NCBI RefSeq assembly: GCF_025766255.1
Contig: NW_026516823.1
Coordinates: 22,118 to 86,117 of the forward strand
Direction of reading: 5' to 3'
DNA from: Zychaea mexicana
Taxonomy: Eukaryota; Mucoromycota; Mucoromycetes; Mucorales; Lichtheimiaceae
Length of the DNA stretch: 64,000 bases
Part shown: in pieces, positions 1 through 16,075 of the stretch
Layout: each line of letters opens with the position of its first letter
How positions within the stretch are numbered: position 1 is the first letter of the stretch
Made by a program: the position numbers and the translations under genes
The notes under the pieces: model-generated
What the model was told of the DNA's origin: nothing
Database searches by the model: none
The model's input: the letters and a program-made list of their open reading frames with translations, nothing else

Positions 1-358
1 AATCCACTCTTGTACTATGGATTTAAGCTCTTCAACGTCTCTCCCACGCATGCTAGATTATAAGTATATATGGTGCTCAGATACGGATTCATGACATTGG
101 CTCCGATACACTTAACTAAGCAGAAGCCATACCTTATGTCTAAGACCTCTTGGTTCCGTTGCAACAATGAAGATATATCGTTAAGAGTAATAGTGCCCAG
201 CCCACTTGCAGAAGCATCTTCAGCCCGCACTTTCCGCCGAGTAACAAAGATCTTCCGTCCCTTATGCCATACAATTTGCTTTGTGCCAGATGCTTCATAT
301 TATTATTAATGGTTTCGATGCGGATTACGGTCGGTGACAGTATACCAAGAGCACGCAT
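1..358 (-). CDS. Partial unidentified gene, 5' end
   Basis: Not recognised. Reading leftwards, an ATG at 356-358 opens a very short exon (346-358). It joins across a roughly 50-nt intron to an exon at 133-292, and then across a GTATGG...CTAG intron to an exon at 1-52 that leaves the window. The joined frame stays open and gives a basic stretch (VWHKGRKIFVTRRKVRAED), then a region like a helical domain (LNDISSLLQRNQEVLDIRS), then RGRDVEELKSIVQEWI. The coding case rests on amino-acid composition and on phase being kept across two introns. The first intron is the weakest part, since its acceptor is only a short AAG. No domain family is assigned, and the 3' part lies outside the window. Confidence 0.35.
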
Positions 359-809
359 TCGTGTATTTTTGTTGTGGATTGATCAGTCATTAAGATTTTG
401 TTAATATCATCGTATAGTACCCCGTTTTCTCTTACCGTCTCCAACCGTGGACTACTTCATCAAATCATAGCCGCATCATAACACTTACTGGGTATTACTG
501 AAATTCGAGGTCGAGGAATAGGCACCTCTTCATCCAAGTAATGGAAGAACGAGCGAGACTCCTCATTGTTTTTCGCGATGCCTTGAACATGCGTCAGCTT
601 TTTGTCACGAGAAGCTTCTTGTTGTTGTGTAACGTATTGTCCTATTTGGTAAAAGATTGGTTCTTCTTGACTGATTTGGATAGAAACGTAAAATATCTCG
701 TGAATGTAATCGCGGATTCCGGGATATATCCATCGAGTGATAGTCGGGATGATGCGCGCTTTATTTTAAACGTCAGGAGCCATAAGAGACATCGAGTAAA
801 GGTTAAACT

Positions 810-1097
810 TTAGTTTGAGTGCCTTTCCTCTTCTTTTTCACTCTTTTCGCTCTGCTTATTTTGATAAGAAGGAAGAACAAAAGTGTACGTACGCAATACA
901 GTCAACACTAGCATAGTTACCAGCGTATTCATAAAGGGTGCGTACCACGCTGCGGCGGTTCGTGCAGGGACTCCACCGATGGTATCTGTAGTCGAGCCAG
1001 AAAATGCCGATGGATGCTGAGAACCTGTCAGCATGCTGGTGCTGGCGAGAGCAAAAAATTCTCCAACGAATGGTATTCCTTGTAAAAGATAATCCAT
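810..1097 (-). CDS. Possible small single-pass membrane protein (95 aa)
   Basis: Open frame from ATG 1095-1097 to a TAA at 810. The product has a hydrophobic N-terminal part (MDYLLQGIPFVGEFFALAS), a Ser/Thr/Gly-rich middle, one convincing transmembrane stretch (WYAPFMNTLVTMLVLTVL) and a charged tail rich in Lys and Glu. This is a sensible layout for a small tail-facing membrane protein. The frame is open further upstream as far as a possible acceptor (TTTTTAG at about 1135), so a short 5' exon may exist. No family is recognised. It could still be a chance ORF, although the charged tail and the codon pattern argue mildly against that. Confidence 0.33.
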   Translation of the reverse strand: MDYLLQGIPFVGEFFALASTSMLTGSQHPSAFSGSTTDTIGGVPARTAAAWYAPFMNTLVTMLVLTVLRTYTFVLPSYQNKQSEKSEKEEERHSN

Positions 1098-1139
1098 AAA
1101 GGGTGTTTTATGGAAAGGAAAAAGGAGTGCCAAGCTAAA

Positions 1140-3311
1140 AATTTTCAGACCTGGCTTTTATATCTACTCCCAACGCATAACATGAAGAGGCTCGGCTCGG
1201 TGCTCACCATACTGCGGTAGCATCGTCACCATCATAGATGACGATAGCGCGCCACCTTTCTCACCAGAAGTGGCAACCATCACAATACATATTGTTTATA
1301 GCTGTGTTCCATTTTCCACATTGTTTATGACTTGGGAACATGATCTATTTGCATGATGACGATGATGTTTACTTGTATGCCCTTCTTTATACCAAAAGGA
1401 CGACGACCTTTATTATATCTGCATGAACGGCAATTTTTTGGCACAGATGCGCGGCACAGTTACACAAAATACCACAGCCAGTTCCCGATGACCCATTTGG
1501 ATATATGTGTATTTCTTGATGCAAAATATAAAGTAGTGCCAAATTGGGACCAAGTATAAATTCTTTTAGTTGGGCAACTATAGAACAGAAAATTGTAGTA
1601 GTAAGTGGCGCGCCCTGAACATGTTCGATCCTCTGATCCTTCCTTCTTCCTACATACCTACTATTTACATTACCTCATTACAGGTGCCGAAAGTTCTTTA
1701 AGACACTTGTTTATGTTTTGGATGAGGGTGCAGGAAGAGATAAGCTAGCCAAATTAGTCTCATTGATGATGATCAGACGACACATACATGAGCGATGTCG
1801 GTGCTGTTACCTTATTTATTCATAACTGTTGCAAATAGCATGATTTGACATGACGAATACGATTTGCTTCACAAAGCTGCTTCGGTTCTTCGAATCGGTG
1901 GCGCTTACAGTTGCATAGTAGTCCCGTGGGCACTGGCAACAGAATAATGATAATGCATAGCATATAACTCCATGTAAGCGCCGTCTAGCGCCATTGGTTT
2001 TTAGCACTGAGTGCGTGTCAAGGTCCACCCTCATACTATACATTATCATGCTGCATACAGGAACCGGGGGTCGTACATCCACGCCAATGTTGAATTGGTT
2101 TGAAGATAACAGGCCTTCCCACACGTGTTAGTACTAATCTCACCATGCTACTTCCACATCTCAGTGTCAAGCGGCACTATTAGTGCGATAGTTAGCGTCA
2201 TTTTTGTATAAGGAGAGCTATTAGAAGAATTGGCATTGTGGTATGTACAGTGCTTCCCGACTAATATCGTAAACTGTTTCATGATATGATAATACGCATT
2301 GAAGGCTTATCGACCGTTAAGCATTCGCACGATTTCTGCTCCTCTTCTGCCAAACTTGCACGTAAATATGGAAAATAGCTGTACCAAAACGTGATAGTCG
2401 GTGATCATCATCGCGTGGTGTGTAGCAGTAGTATAAAGATGTGTTCTTTGCGCTATCTTTCGGCCGCTATCATCAGACCATCCGATTATCGATAATGAGC
2501 ACTGGGTACTGCAGTAGAACAAATGCTTATGAGTACATTGTCACGAGCAGAGATAATATGAAAGCAGCCAACTTCTCATGCGGTATAGAGAAGAATACCG
2601 AGGTCCTTCTTTTTTAAACTTCGCTGATATTTTAATGGCAGTAGTGATGATACTCTTGAAAAACACTATACAAAAAATAGAGTAAGCGAGCCCTCGTTAT
2701 CGCCCCGTCATCTACTTTTTTTTCTCTAACCCTAATACAATATTAAGGGACCTGGATCTACACAAAATTTTTTAAATATGAATAGGTGCTATATCAGCAT
2801 ATTCTTTTCTTCAGAATAGGAAAGGTGCCAGACCAAGCGTTTACCATTTAAAAGTAAAAATTAGAATAAAAGATGCTATATGAAAGAGCAAAAATTCTCG
2901 TAGGGTAGAAATAAACACCATGTCAATCGTCTTGGAGCAAATTCGAGCAACAAGCATGAATAGGCTACACATATTTCCTTTTATCAACGATATTTAAACA
3001 ATTTCTCATTAATGATCACTGTTTCTCTAAGCACAGGGACATGGGCCTGAAGCAAGTGGTAGTTCCCCAGTCCAGACAGCAACTAAGTGTTAACTCCTTT
3101 GTTAGCTCATTACTCCCTGAGAATCTGATCCTCCCTTATTGCTCTGGAAATACACTCGGAACCAGCAAAATAATGAGTCTGGCCTACCGAACTCACTCTT
3201 TTTCTCTTTCTCTTTCTTCTCTCTCTTACAGCAGTAGCGCTAATATCGTTCGAGAGCAACAAGGAAATCACCAGGAATTTCGTAGATCGCAACAACGCCG
3301 AATTCACCATA
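1140..3311. other. Intergenic, no gene recognised
   Basis: Only short, compositionally random ORFs on both strands. The right end (about 3190-3240) is pyrimidine-rich, as is usual for a 5' leader or promoter here, and leads into the B56 gene. Confidence 0.5.
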
Positions 3312-5729
3312 ATGATAAAAGGGATCAAGGGTGTGGTAAGTTTATTTTTCTCTTACTTTTTTGACAGCTTTTGCGGGCTTGGGTACATTAAGCTCATTCT
3401 GCTGAACGACTTTGGCGTATAGCTCTCTAGAAACAGAGCTGTAACGCATTACGATGCCAAATCACAAGATCAACGATCTTCTTCCATTGCTGATGATTTG
3501 TCAGTCAATGGCTCGACTGCTAATGTTACGACGACTTTAAACACGCAGTACTACGGTGTGAGTCACGCTTTCCGTGCCTTTTTTACATTATCTATTTTAA
3601 CGCTCTGCATTAATGCAAACTCTACTGCAGCCGCCGGAAGGTTTGGTGCAACCACCATCGGCAATCGGAGACGGCGGTGACACCAGTAAAGACACCTCAG
3701 CAACAGCAGCAATGATCCCGCCGATGATGTGCCGAAACAATACACCAAAAGACACAATCACTGTCCAGAAAGCACCACGACGACAGAAGTCTTCTCGGTT
3801 TTACGTCTATCAAAACGTCGAGCTCGAAATGTACCCCAACTTTCATGGTCAGTGAGGGAGACATAAAAAAATGATAGAAAACATGCACTGTGTTGCCTTG
3901 CTGATTTGTTGTTTGATCGCCTATATGTTTCCTCATAAAGAGGTTCCGCCAGCTCAGCGATACGAGCTGCTCGTCAGAAAGTTGGCTCAGTGCCAGATTC
4001 TATTCGATTTCAACGATGCATCATCGGATCTGAAGAACAAGGAAATCAAGCGCTGTGCGCTACAAGAGATTCTGGAATATATTTCAACCACAAGGGGTAC
4101 CATCATCGATACGATATACGTCGACATCGTTCGCATGGTAGGTGTAATATTACTACGAGACAGGATACTATGCTTCATCGAGATGCGATTACTAAAGGTA
4201 AAAGGTTACAGTTTGCCATCAATCTCTTTAGAACCATACCGCCACCACAGATAGCCCCTGGCGCTGAAGGCTTCGACCTGGAAGCGGATGAACCTGCATT
4301 CGAAACCGCTTGGCCACACATCCGACTAGTATACGAGATTTTCTTACGGTTCCTCGAGTCCCCGGATTTCAATACCCATGCTGCCAAAAAGCTTATTGAT
4401 CAGAAGTTTGTTATCCAGGTAATATCATTCATTTATTATTTTTGTAAAGTCAAAGATAAAACATAAAATGTGATGTCTAATATAAAGCGCGTGAATTACT
4501 TAGCTTTTAGAGCTCTTTGACAGTGAGGACCCGCGTGAGCGAGATTTTCTCAAGACGATACTACATCGCGTATATGGGAAATTCCTCAACCTCAGGGCAT
4601 TTATTAGACGATCCATCAACCACATTTTCTTCCAATATATCTACGAGACGGAACGATTTAACGGAATTGCCGAGTTTCTCGAGATCTTGGGAAGGTGCGT
4701 ATCCTTGATTGGCGTTATGTTACTTTTGGCTACCATGTGCTCATTTTAGATTTTACAATCACAAATTCTGTAGTATCATCAACGGCTTCGCTCTGCCTTT
4801 AAAGGAAGAGCACAAAACATTCTTGTCGCGGGTGCTGATTCCACTACACAAACCAGCCGGCCTTGCCATGTATCATCCCCAATTGGATTACTGCGTTGTT
4901 CAGTTTCTGGAAAAAGACCCCTCATTAACTGCCGAGGTAAGCGCATATTCTACGATCTGTGATTATTTTTTGAAGGGTAAGAATCCCATCTGAGCTTTGC
5001 AACTATGCATAGGTTGTTCATGGTATTCTACGCTACTGGCCCAAGATCAACAGTGCCAAAGAGGTTATATTCCTCAATGAACTGGAAAACATTCTAGATG
5101 TGACAGACTCAGTGGAACTATCAAAGGTGTTGGAGCCTTTATTCCAGCGATTGGCTCAATGCGTAGCTAGCACGCATTTCCAGGTGCATTTTTTTTATTC
5201 TTCAATATGAACGACCATCATCAAATAATAGTTTGCTTATATTAATATCATTGTTTATTAGGTTGCAGAGCGGGCTCTGTACTACTGGAGCAACGACTAT
5301 ATCGTATCACTGATTAACAATAACATTGAAATTATTATGCCCATCTTATTTCCATCGTTATATAATCACGCAAAAACACACTGGAACAGGTATAGCCGAT
5401 CAATATACAATTGTCCAAAATATTATACGAAAGCTAAAATTACATTTTGATTCAAAGGACTATTCAAGGATTGGTTTATACAGCCTTGAAGATGTTCATG
5501 GCGGCAGATCCAGTACTATTTGACGAATGCGCTCGCAAGTTTAGAGAAGATGAAGAAGAAGAGTAAGTACATATGATTCTACAGGATGTATTTTGTTTTG
5601 GAGTAGTTTCTCTAATCATGATGCAGGTTGAGGCGTAATAGATATCGTGAGGATGTATGGAGAAGATTACAAGAGCAGGCATCGTCGGCCCCACTAATTA
5701 CTGCAGCAGGCACTAGTAATATCTGCTGA
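3312..5729 (+). CDS. PP2A regulatory subunit B56 (B')
   Basis: B56 family regulatory subunit of protein phosphatase 2A (yeast Rts1, fission yeast Par1, animal PPP2R5), which targets the phosphatase to substrates. Eleven exons: 3312-3335, 3423-3557, 3631-3847, 3941-4137, 4212-4418, 4504-4694, 4774-4936, 5013-5183, 5262-5389, 5458-5562, 5627-5729. They total 547 codons including stop with phase kept throughout. The start was chosen because fungal members begin MKGIK-like; here it is [12 protein letters not shown]. The conserved HEAT-like body is plain: [74 protein letters not shown]-type [39 protein letters not shown]. The N-terminus is Ser/Thr/Gln-rich and the C-terminus is short and basic, as usual. 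It appears intact. Confidence 0.95.
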
Positions 5730-5817
5730 GCATTGACATATTATACAATTGTTGCCCAAAAAAATATATGGCAACTTCAACTATTATTCTGGATTACATA
5801 CTTTAATACCTTTATTT

Positions 5818-8557
5818 CTACTGTGTGTTCTTTTCTAATGCAGCCATGCGGGCTGCTTTGAATCTGGAAACTTTCTTCGGCTTTACTTCTACCTCTTCTT
5901 TAACCTTTTTAGTAGCACTGGATTCATTTGTGGGTAGATCTTCGTCGTATACCTAAAATCGACATGTGAGATACCGCTACAGAGACATGGACCTGTTTAA
6001 ATCTTACCTCATAAACTTCCTTTGGCTCAAATGTATATCCACCCATCGCTGCAACGATGCTGTTGCGCTGGCTATGGTATTTGCTCGTCACCTGAATAGA
6101 TAAAAAAGTACGATCATCAATCCCTCCCCTCTTTCCATGCTGTGTATATAAAGTAACTAGAAAGGACTTACTTCACGTAAATCCATATCTTGTTCCACCT
6201 GATCGGGATCAACATCCTCTATATCTCGTTCCATCACGGCACCTCTCATCACATTGGAGTCGAGCTTAGTTTTTCTTGCTTGCGGAATAGTCTGCACTTC
6301 AGATGGAGTAATAGGCATAATCAAAGGATTTGAGGGCTCATCTCGTAGCTGCCAAAGTTCCTGCGTTTTAAAATCCGCGTCCTTAGAAAGTAATCCAATA
6401 TCCAGGTTAGTAGGACCGATATCGTCTTCGCCTGTTTCCAGCGCAGGATAGCCATCATCCAGTAAGACTTGTCGCTGGTCTTTTAGAGCGCTGAATATAT
6501 CCGCCGGGGAATTGATCGTACGCTGCTGTAACGGTACTGTTCTGTCGACTTTATGCTCTTCCTTGATGGGTGCTGTATACGATGGCGATGATAAGTCAGA
6601 AGATACTGTCGAAGGTGCTGCAGAGCGATCATGTTCCTGCACGGTTGCCACTGCATCCCATGTCACCTTGCGTTTCGGTTTTGCATCGTCTGTGCTTTTT
6701 TCCTCTTTGGGGTCTTCCTTTCGTTTTCGGGTATCTTGCACGGCTGGGATTGATTTGACCACAACACCCGCGTCATACCCAGCATCAGGCGCTCTTGTCC
6801 GTCCCTGTTGCCGGGTAAGTTTGAATCTGGATGGCTTTTGTTCCTTGACTACAGGTGGTGCCGAGTTTTGATCTGATGACGACGGCGAGCTTTCAGTAAC
6901 AGCGGACTTGGAGGCAGTTACATTTCTCTCTTGCTCACGAGCAAGCTTAAATCTCGACTGCTTCTTTTTCTCCTTTAATTTTTCTTCAGCAGGTACGCTT
7001 TTGCTTTGTATTGGTGACGACTCCTGAACAGCAGGAATGCCCTGGTGTTCTTGCTGCTCAGTAACAGTTGATCCAGTTGGATGTTTAGACTCATTTTCTG
7101 ATGTTTCTTGTACGACGGGTATCTCTTTAGTGACCTGGTCCTTTTCCACATCTGATTGACGGCTTGCCGCTATGTTTCGGGCAATTGTTTCTGCAGTTCG
7201 TTCTTTTTGTCGAGCGACTTTGAATCGAGATGGCTTTTTTGCTTTTGCGGATGGAGGAGGAGACGTGGCATCAGCTGAGACGGCAGCATTGTTTTCTACA
7301 ATTCCATCTGTTGGTGGATCGGTCGATGTATCCTTCTTTTCAGCAACACTGTCTTGCAATGGCGAAGGTTCGACAGTTGGTTCATCTTCTTTGGTTGCTT
7401 CCATTACATTTGGTGGTTCTTCTTGCTGCGCATTATCTTGGCCTTCGTCTTCGTCGTCGTAAACAGATGCGTCAACTTGTTCGATAATGCCCTGCGTAGC
7501 ATAATCCTCGTCATCGTCGTAACTACTGAAGAGGTTATCCGTAATTTCTGTATCGTAACGGTCATCCCAATCATCGTCATCATCAACATCATCTTCGTCG
7601 TCGTCGTCGCCGTCCCGATGTTTCTTTCCGTTGTCTTGTGTCGATTCACTCTGTTGCTGTCCCCGCAATTCCTCCTCCTCCTCTTCCTCTTCTGCTTCTA
7701 GCCGCTGTAGCATATCCATCACATCCTTTTGTTCTTTTTCGGACCATACTTCGCTTTTTGGGTTTACTGGTTCAACATTGGCCCTTCCTTTTCCTTTTGA
7801 ATCCTTCTTCTGTTCCTTAAGATCTTCTTTGACAGCACTTTCGGCCTTTTCCTTCGGAAGCTCTTCTTCTCGAATTTCGACAATAGGAAGCCCCTCTTCG
7901 TTGACCTGTTTTATTCCAAAGTAAAGGAAAAGGTCAATAAACTGTAGCTTACTGTATGAAAGAGATACCTTAATAACATACGCCAAGATCGTCAGATGGA
8001 AGCGCTCCCTGACCCGCTTCGCTTTTAGCTTGAAGTCCGTTGCGTTGTGCTTCTAATAGTCGAACATTCTCTTCCACCACTACCGATATCGCATATCTTA
8101 AGCTTTAGCATGCCATTCTTTATACGTGCATACGACGTCAACGCGTTGATGCTCACCTTGCCTACGTCGATCGAGAACGCCGAGAGCTTGTTTTGCCGAT
8201 CGCTCTGCATAATACTGATCACCAAGATAAACTGTAATTTCGTTCGTGTGTATCAACTTTCCAGGCATAAACGCGAGTTTACCAAATGGGATCTATGTAA
8301 GAAAACCATGAGCATGCGATTGTTAAAGAGTAAGTTTTGTTTCTTCAACACCTGCTTTGAAACCTTTCATAGCAACTAACCATTGCAGATCGGCTGGTTT
8401 CGTCCGGCAGAGTCCGCAGTGTTTTTTCGAGCGCGTCGTAATCATTTCGAAAGGTTTTGAGTCGATTTAGTTCTGCGTCTAGCAGTCCTTGTCGTTCATT
8501 TATACGTTGAGCCCACTGGCCTAGTTGTCCGGCCAGATCGGTCACCGCAGGGTTCAT
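5818..8557 (-). CDS. URI/Bud27 unconventional prefoldin
   Basis: Prefoldin-like protein of the URI1/Bud27 family, which works with RNA polymerase subunit Rpb5 and R2TP/prefoldin complexes in polymerase assembly and translation control. Exons, read leftwards: 8381-8557, 8157-8292, 7982-8079, 6172-7905, 6008-6091, 5818-5952; 788 codons including stop. The first about 140 residues form the prefoldin helix-hairpin-helix: a coiled coil (GQWAQRINERQGLLDAELNR), a beta core IPFGKLAFMPGKLIHTNEIT, then YYAERSAKQALGVLDRRR and a second coil. The large exon encodes a long acidic, disordered middle (runs of Asp/Glu) with several SRFKxxRxxxR boxes. A last such box (VSRFKAARMAALEK) sits at the C-terminus, the type found in fungal Bud27 (DUF3835-like). 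AMGGYTFEPKEVYEVYDEDL precedes it. The gene looks intact. Confidence 0.9.
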
Positions 8558-9804
8558 TGATCAGAGTGGGAAGTTATAAAGATTCTGAAAGAAAATAAAT
8601 TTTTGTCTTATTTGACAAATGATTAAAAAGGCAGGAGCTTATACTGCAACTGTTAAATGTTGTCAACTGTAATACAGGAACTGTCGTTTTTACCATAAAA
8701 TATGTATGTTATTTTCTGCTACTACTTGGTCATAAAGTGGTTAACTAAGTCTAGTAGACTATGTAGAGCTGCATTCAATATCTTCAATATCAGGAAAAGA
8801 GTCCTGCATGGGGGTTTTCTGCAGGGTTTTCTAGATTTTTACAATGTTCATGATATTAACGCATTGTCATTGGACGGATTTAATTTAAGCCGAACTTTTA
8901 TCATCATGATAACAGAATATTTTATGCAACAGAGACTGACGGCTAGCCTACAAGTGCATATAAACATTGTGGTTTTTGATTATAGATTGTTATACTATTT
9001 CACTGACCGCTTGTTGAAATAAGCTGAACAGAACGGAACGAAACATAGTGACGATCGTATACAAACACGAAAGCTATCTTGATTATTATATAAATATGAG
9101 AAGAAACGAATTGTAGGTACTGTATTAAGCCTAAAAGTGAATATCATTATTATGACACTGGTAAACAGCACCCATTATACCTTGACTTCTTTAGCTGGCA
9201 TGCAAGGTTCGTGATAAGTAAAGCTATATTGAAGTGCTCATATATGCAACTAGGACGCTGCGAAAAAACATGTTCTCTATGCAGGAAAGAGGGATGCCAC
9301 CTCGGATCAAGGTGCTCACGGAGGAACAGAACAGAAATAGCTTAGAATAGATTGAGTCGTTTCAATTCCTATCGAGCTCAATTAGTCACGCATCTAGTAT
9401 ATTTATACCACTACTCTTGAATTGCATATTGTCAAGCATCATAATATGATGTTCGAAATATGTAGAGCATATCAGGTCTATCAAAACGAATATACACATG
9501 GATCACAAATTTCTAAACAAGTGGCTCAAGACACTTCGTTCAAATCATGATTGTTACTGATTATAATGATTGACTACAAAGCACATAGCATATTGCGGTG
9601 GCATCATCTACAACATCACAAAAAAAGAGATAGTATCGTATAAATGACGATTTCGATAAGTGAAATGTGTGCATAGCATAGGGTGAGGGAGGGAAACGGG
9701 ACCTTGTGATTGGCTAATCAAGTGTCGCTCAACCAATTCGGCAGAGAGTGAGAACCGTTCCGACAAGGCGATTTCAAGGTTCCTCCTCCTTAATCGTTAA
9801 CCTC
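8558..9804. other. Intergenic, promoter side of eL33
   Basis: A 1.2-kb AT-rich stretch between divergently transcribed genes. The longest ORF (8702-9022, +) has a random composition and was not accepted. CCAAT-type motifs cluster near the right end. Confidence 0.5.
9709..9737. promoter_or_regulatory. Candidate CCAAT boxes upstream of eL33
   Basis: ATTGGCTAATC (9709-9719, CCAAT on the reverse strand) and CCAAT (9733-9737) lie 70-100 bp before the eL33 ATG. CCAAT boxes near start sites are common in fungal ribosomal and housekeeping promoters. Function here is inferred from position only. Confidence 0.35.
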
Positions 9805-10493
9805 ATGGCTGAAACTCGGTAGGTGGATACAATTCAATACGAATATAACCTATATAGAAGCGACAATGAGATGGTGTGGGTGTGGATGATTAATGGATGG
9901 ATGAACGAACGAACGGATGGATGGATGGACTTTTGAAAAGATACGAAACGATTGGAAAACGAAATGACAAATGAGGGTCGGAGGGGGTGGTTGTGGCATT
10001 TACACATAAACGATTTATTTAAGAGGAGGATAAAACGACATTATGAAAGACGATTATATTTACAAGTTGAATTATACTTTGTGTATAATTGTATATAGTC
10101 TTTACAGCAAGGGCCGCGTCCTCGGTTTCGAACGTGCTAAGCGTACCCAGAACCCCAACGTCTCGCTCATCAAGCTTGAGGGTGTTCAGACCACCAAGGA
10201 TGCCCAGTTCTACCTTGGCAAGCGTATTGCCTATGTGTACCGTGCTAAGCGCGAGATTAACGGCTCCAAGATTCGTGTTATCTGGGGTCGCATTGCCCGT
10301 ACCCACGGTACCAGCGGTGTCGTCAAGGCTCGTTTCCGCAAGAACTTGCCCGCCAAGACCATGGGTGCCTCCGTCCGCGTCGTAAGTTTGCTGCTGATCT
10401 CATTGGGCTGGTGTTCATTTACCGGAATAATGACAACAATGACTAATAATGATTATGCAACTTGTATAGATGCTCTATCCTTCCAACATCTAA
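9805..10493 (+). CDS. Ribosomal protein eL33 (yeast Rpl33, animal RPL35A)
   Basis: Protein of the large cytosolic ribosomal subunit. Three exons: a 14-nt first exon (9805-9818, MAET plus two bases), the main exon 10099-10381 and a short last exon 10470-10493 encoding MLYPSNI and stop; 106 aa in total. The body shows the family signatures [50 protein letters not shown] and [17 protein letters not shown] tiny first exon followed by a long intron (about 280 nt here) is typical of fungal ribosomal protein genes. The codons of exon 2 are strongly GC-ending, as expected for a highly expressed gene. Confidence 0.96.
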
Positions 10494-10836
10494 GTGAATT
10501 TTTTCTAAATGTTCACTTGAAAAAATCCTTGTGGGGGAATAAAAGCTCGCATTACACACGATATCTTTTGTCAGCCAAAAAATCACAAACATTTTTTTTA
10601 GTCTTGATGAATAATGGAGAAGAGGAGGAGGAGGAGAAAGTATGAGAAAAGAAGGAATGAGTTTTTACTTATTGGTTGTACTACTGCATCAGGAGAAGTT
10701 CGAAGAGGAAGAGGAAAGAGATTGCGAGTATATGCACATTGTGAAGGGGAGATAGAGAGGGAAAGATATGAGCGCAAGGAGATAAAAGTGAAAAGGGAGA
10801 TAGATGTATATTATAAAAGCTACTATACGTACATAA
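10494..10836. other. Short intergenic, convergent 3' ends
   Basis: Purine-rich (GAGGAGGAG) and AT-rich DNA between the eL33 and kinesin 3' ends. No gene seen. Confidence 0.5.
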
Positions 10837-14319
<3,483 letters not shown>

Positions 14320-16075
14320 CGCGTTGTTGTATACTGTCGTGTATCGCTTGAAAACTGGGCGAAGAAAGCGGGGTGGGGTATAGGGTTAAAAAAAAGTTGT
14401 GCGTTGAGTTTCCCTTGGGCTAAGCGAAGAAAGTAAGAAATAGACTGAGAAGCAGAAGGCGGATGTTGTTTCGTGGTTGTCTTTGTGCAACCGCAAAATA
14501 TAATTATGAACTCCGTTCCCTTCTTTCTTTCTTTCCGTATATCATCGAGAATGTTTGTGTGTTTGTAGAGGGTTGGATTGGGGGGGGGGGGGGAGGCTAT
14601 AGGAAACGACGTGTATGCAGCCACTGACAGCCTTTTTATTTTGATTTCATCATGTGGCCCATGCTACTTTGTTGTTGTTGTTGTTGTTGCTCCTTCACCT
14701 ACCTGGGACCTTTCACATCACTTCCATTCGCGTTGTAATTTATACAAGTCACCTGCCCACTTCATACAACGCTTGTGTGTACTACAAGCAAGCCTGGACC
14801 TGATCCGCATTGATTCCGACTTCGGACCAACACAAAAAAAAAGGCAGACTCTGCAATAAGCGGTTAGATTTACGTACTAAGCTAATGCTCTGTTCCCAAC
14901 TTTTGCTAGTACCACCCACACTTAATGTATCGAGAGTCTTCATCATTCATCCTCAACCTTTTTCCTTGCTGCCCAGTCAGGGTTGTTTTACAGCGACAAA
15001 CCTTTTTCAGATCTTACGCAAGCAAGTATGTCCCTTAGGACGCAGTACTCGCGCTGTGCTTATTATGAAAAATGAAAACATTTTCGTCTACTATTGCTTA
15101 TACCAATTTCACTTTCCTCGCTTTAATATGTATATGCACCTGCGTGATGTATTTTTATTATCATCATCATCCCACATCATTGGCATTCCATCATGTGTCC
15201 CTACTATATTGAATGGCTTTCGTACATAGTATCACTGACATTCTCATACTACGTACTTTTTTGGTCAGCGATTACGTCGATAAGAAAGGTTATTTCTTTG
15301 TTACCTTGATGGTGATGAATTACATGACACTGTACAACATAGCACCTCCCTGACGACAACAAAGAAATCGTAGCAACCATGATATCTATGGTAATTTACT
15401 TCAAGGAGAACATGGGGACAAAAAATCACAGTCCTTTGTTTTGTTTGCTAACGACGACACACATATTTTGGGTTCTCGAACATAATAGGGGTCGGGCAGC
15501 AATGATAGTGTTAGTAGCATAGCGCCCGATTATCATCGCCTACAATAGACTACGATGGGTGACTTTCAATTATATTTATTGCAATGTAGAAGCTGCATAC
15601 TACTGTATAAAAAACTTTATTCTACCGAGAAATTATTATTGTTTAGCATGAATTTATTTGACTCCTGCATATCCTATATACTTAGCAGCTTATAAATGCA
15701 TTCGTCTGTTCTTCGGAAGATAAGCCGTGGCGGGCTTGACCTTCTAAGGTGACCCAGCTAATCATCTGCTAAGAGCTAGAGCTAGCACTTATTGCAGGTT
15801 TGATAAAAGTAAGTGCACTTGGCATTTGTGTGTAGTCCACTTTCTCTTTTGCAGTAACAAATGTAAGACAGAGAAAATTATGTTTATTCATCATACTGTT
15901 TGTTACATTTCTTGCTGGTTTTACTTAACAATGATTCTTTAAGAGAGAGAGAGAGTGTGTGTATAATTTATAGATATTATACACACTCAGCGATCGAATC
16001 GAAGCAATTCTATTGGTTCACCTTGTTACCAAACTGAAAAGCGAGAACCATAAAGTAGGAAAAGTGAAAAAAAAC
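14320..16075. other. Intergenic; G-run and simple repeats
   Basis: No credible gene in 1.7 kb. It contains a run of 14 G (14580-14593), short ATC repeats near 15160 and a GA/GT microsatellite near 15941-15962. The last 100 bp probably form the leader of the next gene. Confidence 0.5.

Noticed and set aside
8702..9022. 106-codon ORF upstream of eL33
   Set aside because: Composition is random and AT-driven, with no motif and no splice context. It sits in a promoter-like region.
14810..15229. 139-codon ORF between kinesin and the low-complexity gene
   Set aside because: No domain or coherent composition; probably chance in pyrimidine-rich DNA.
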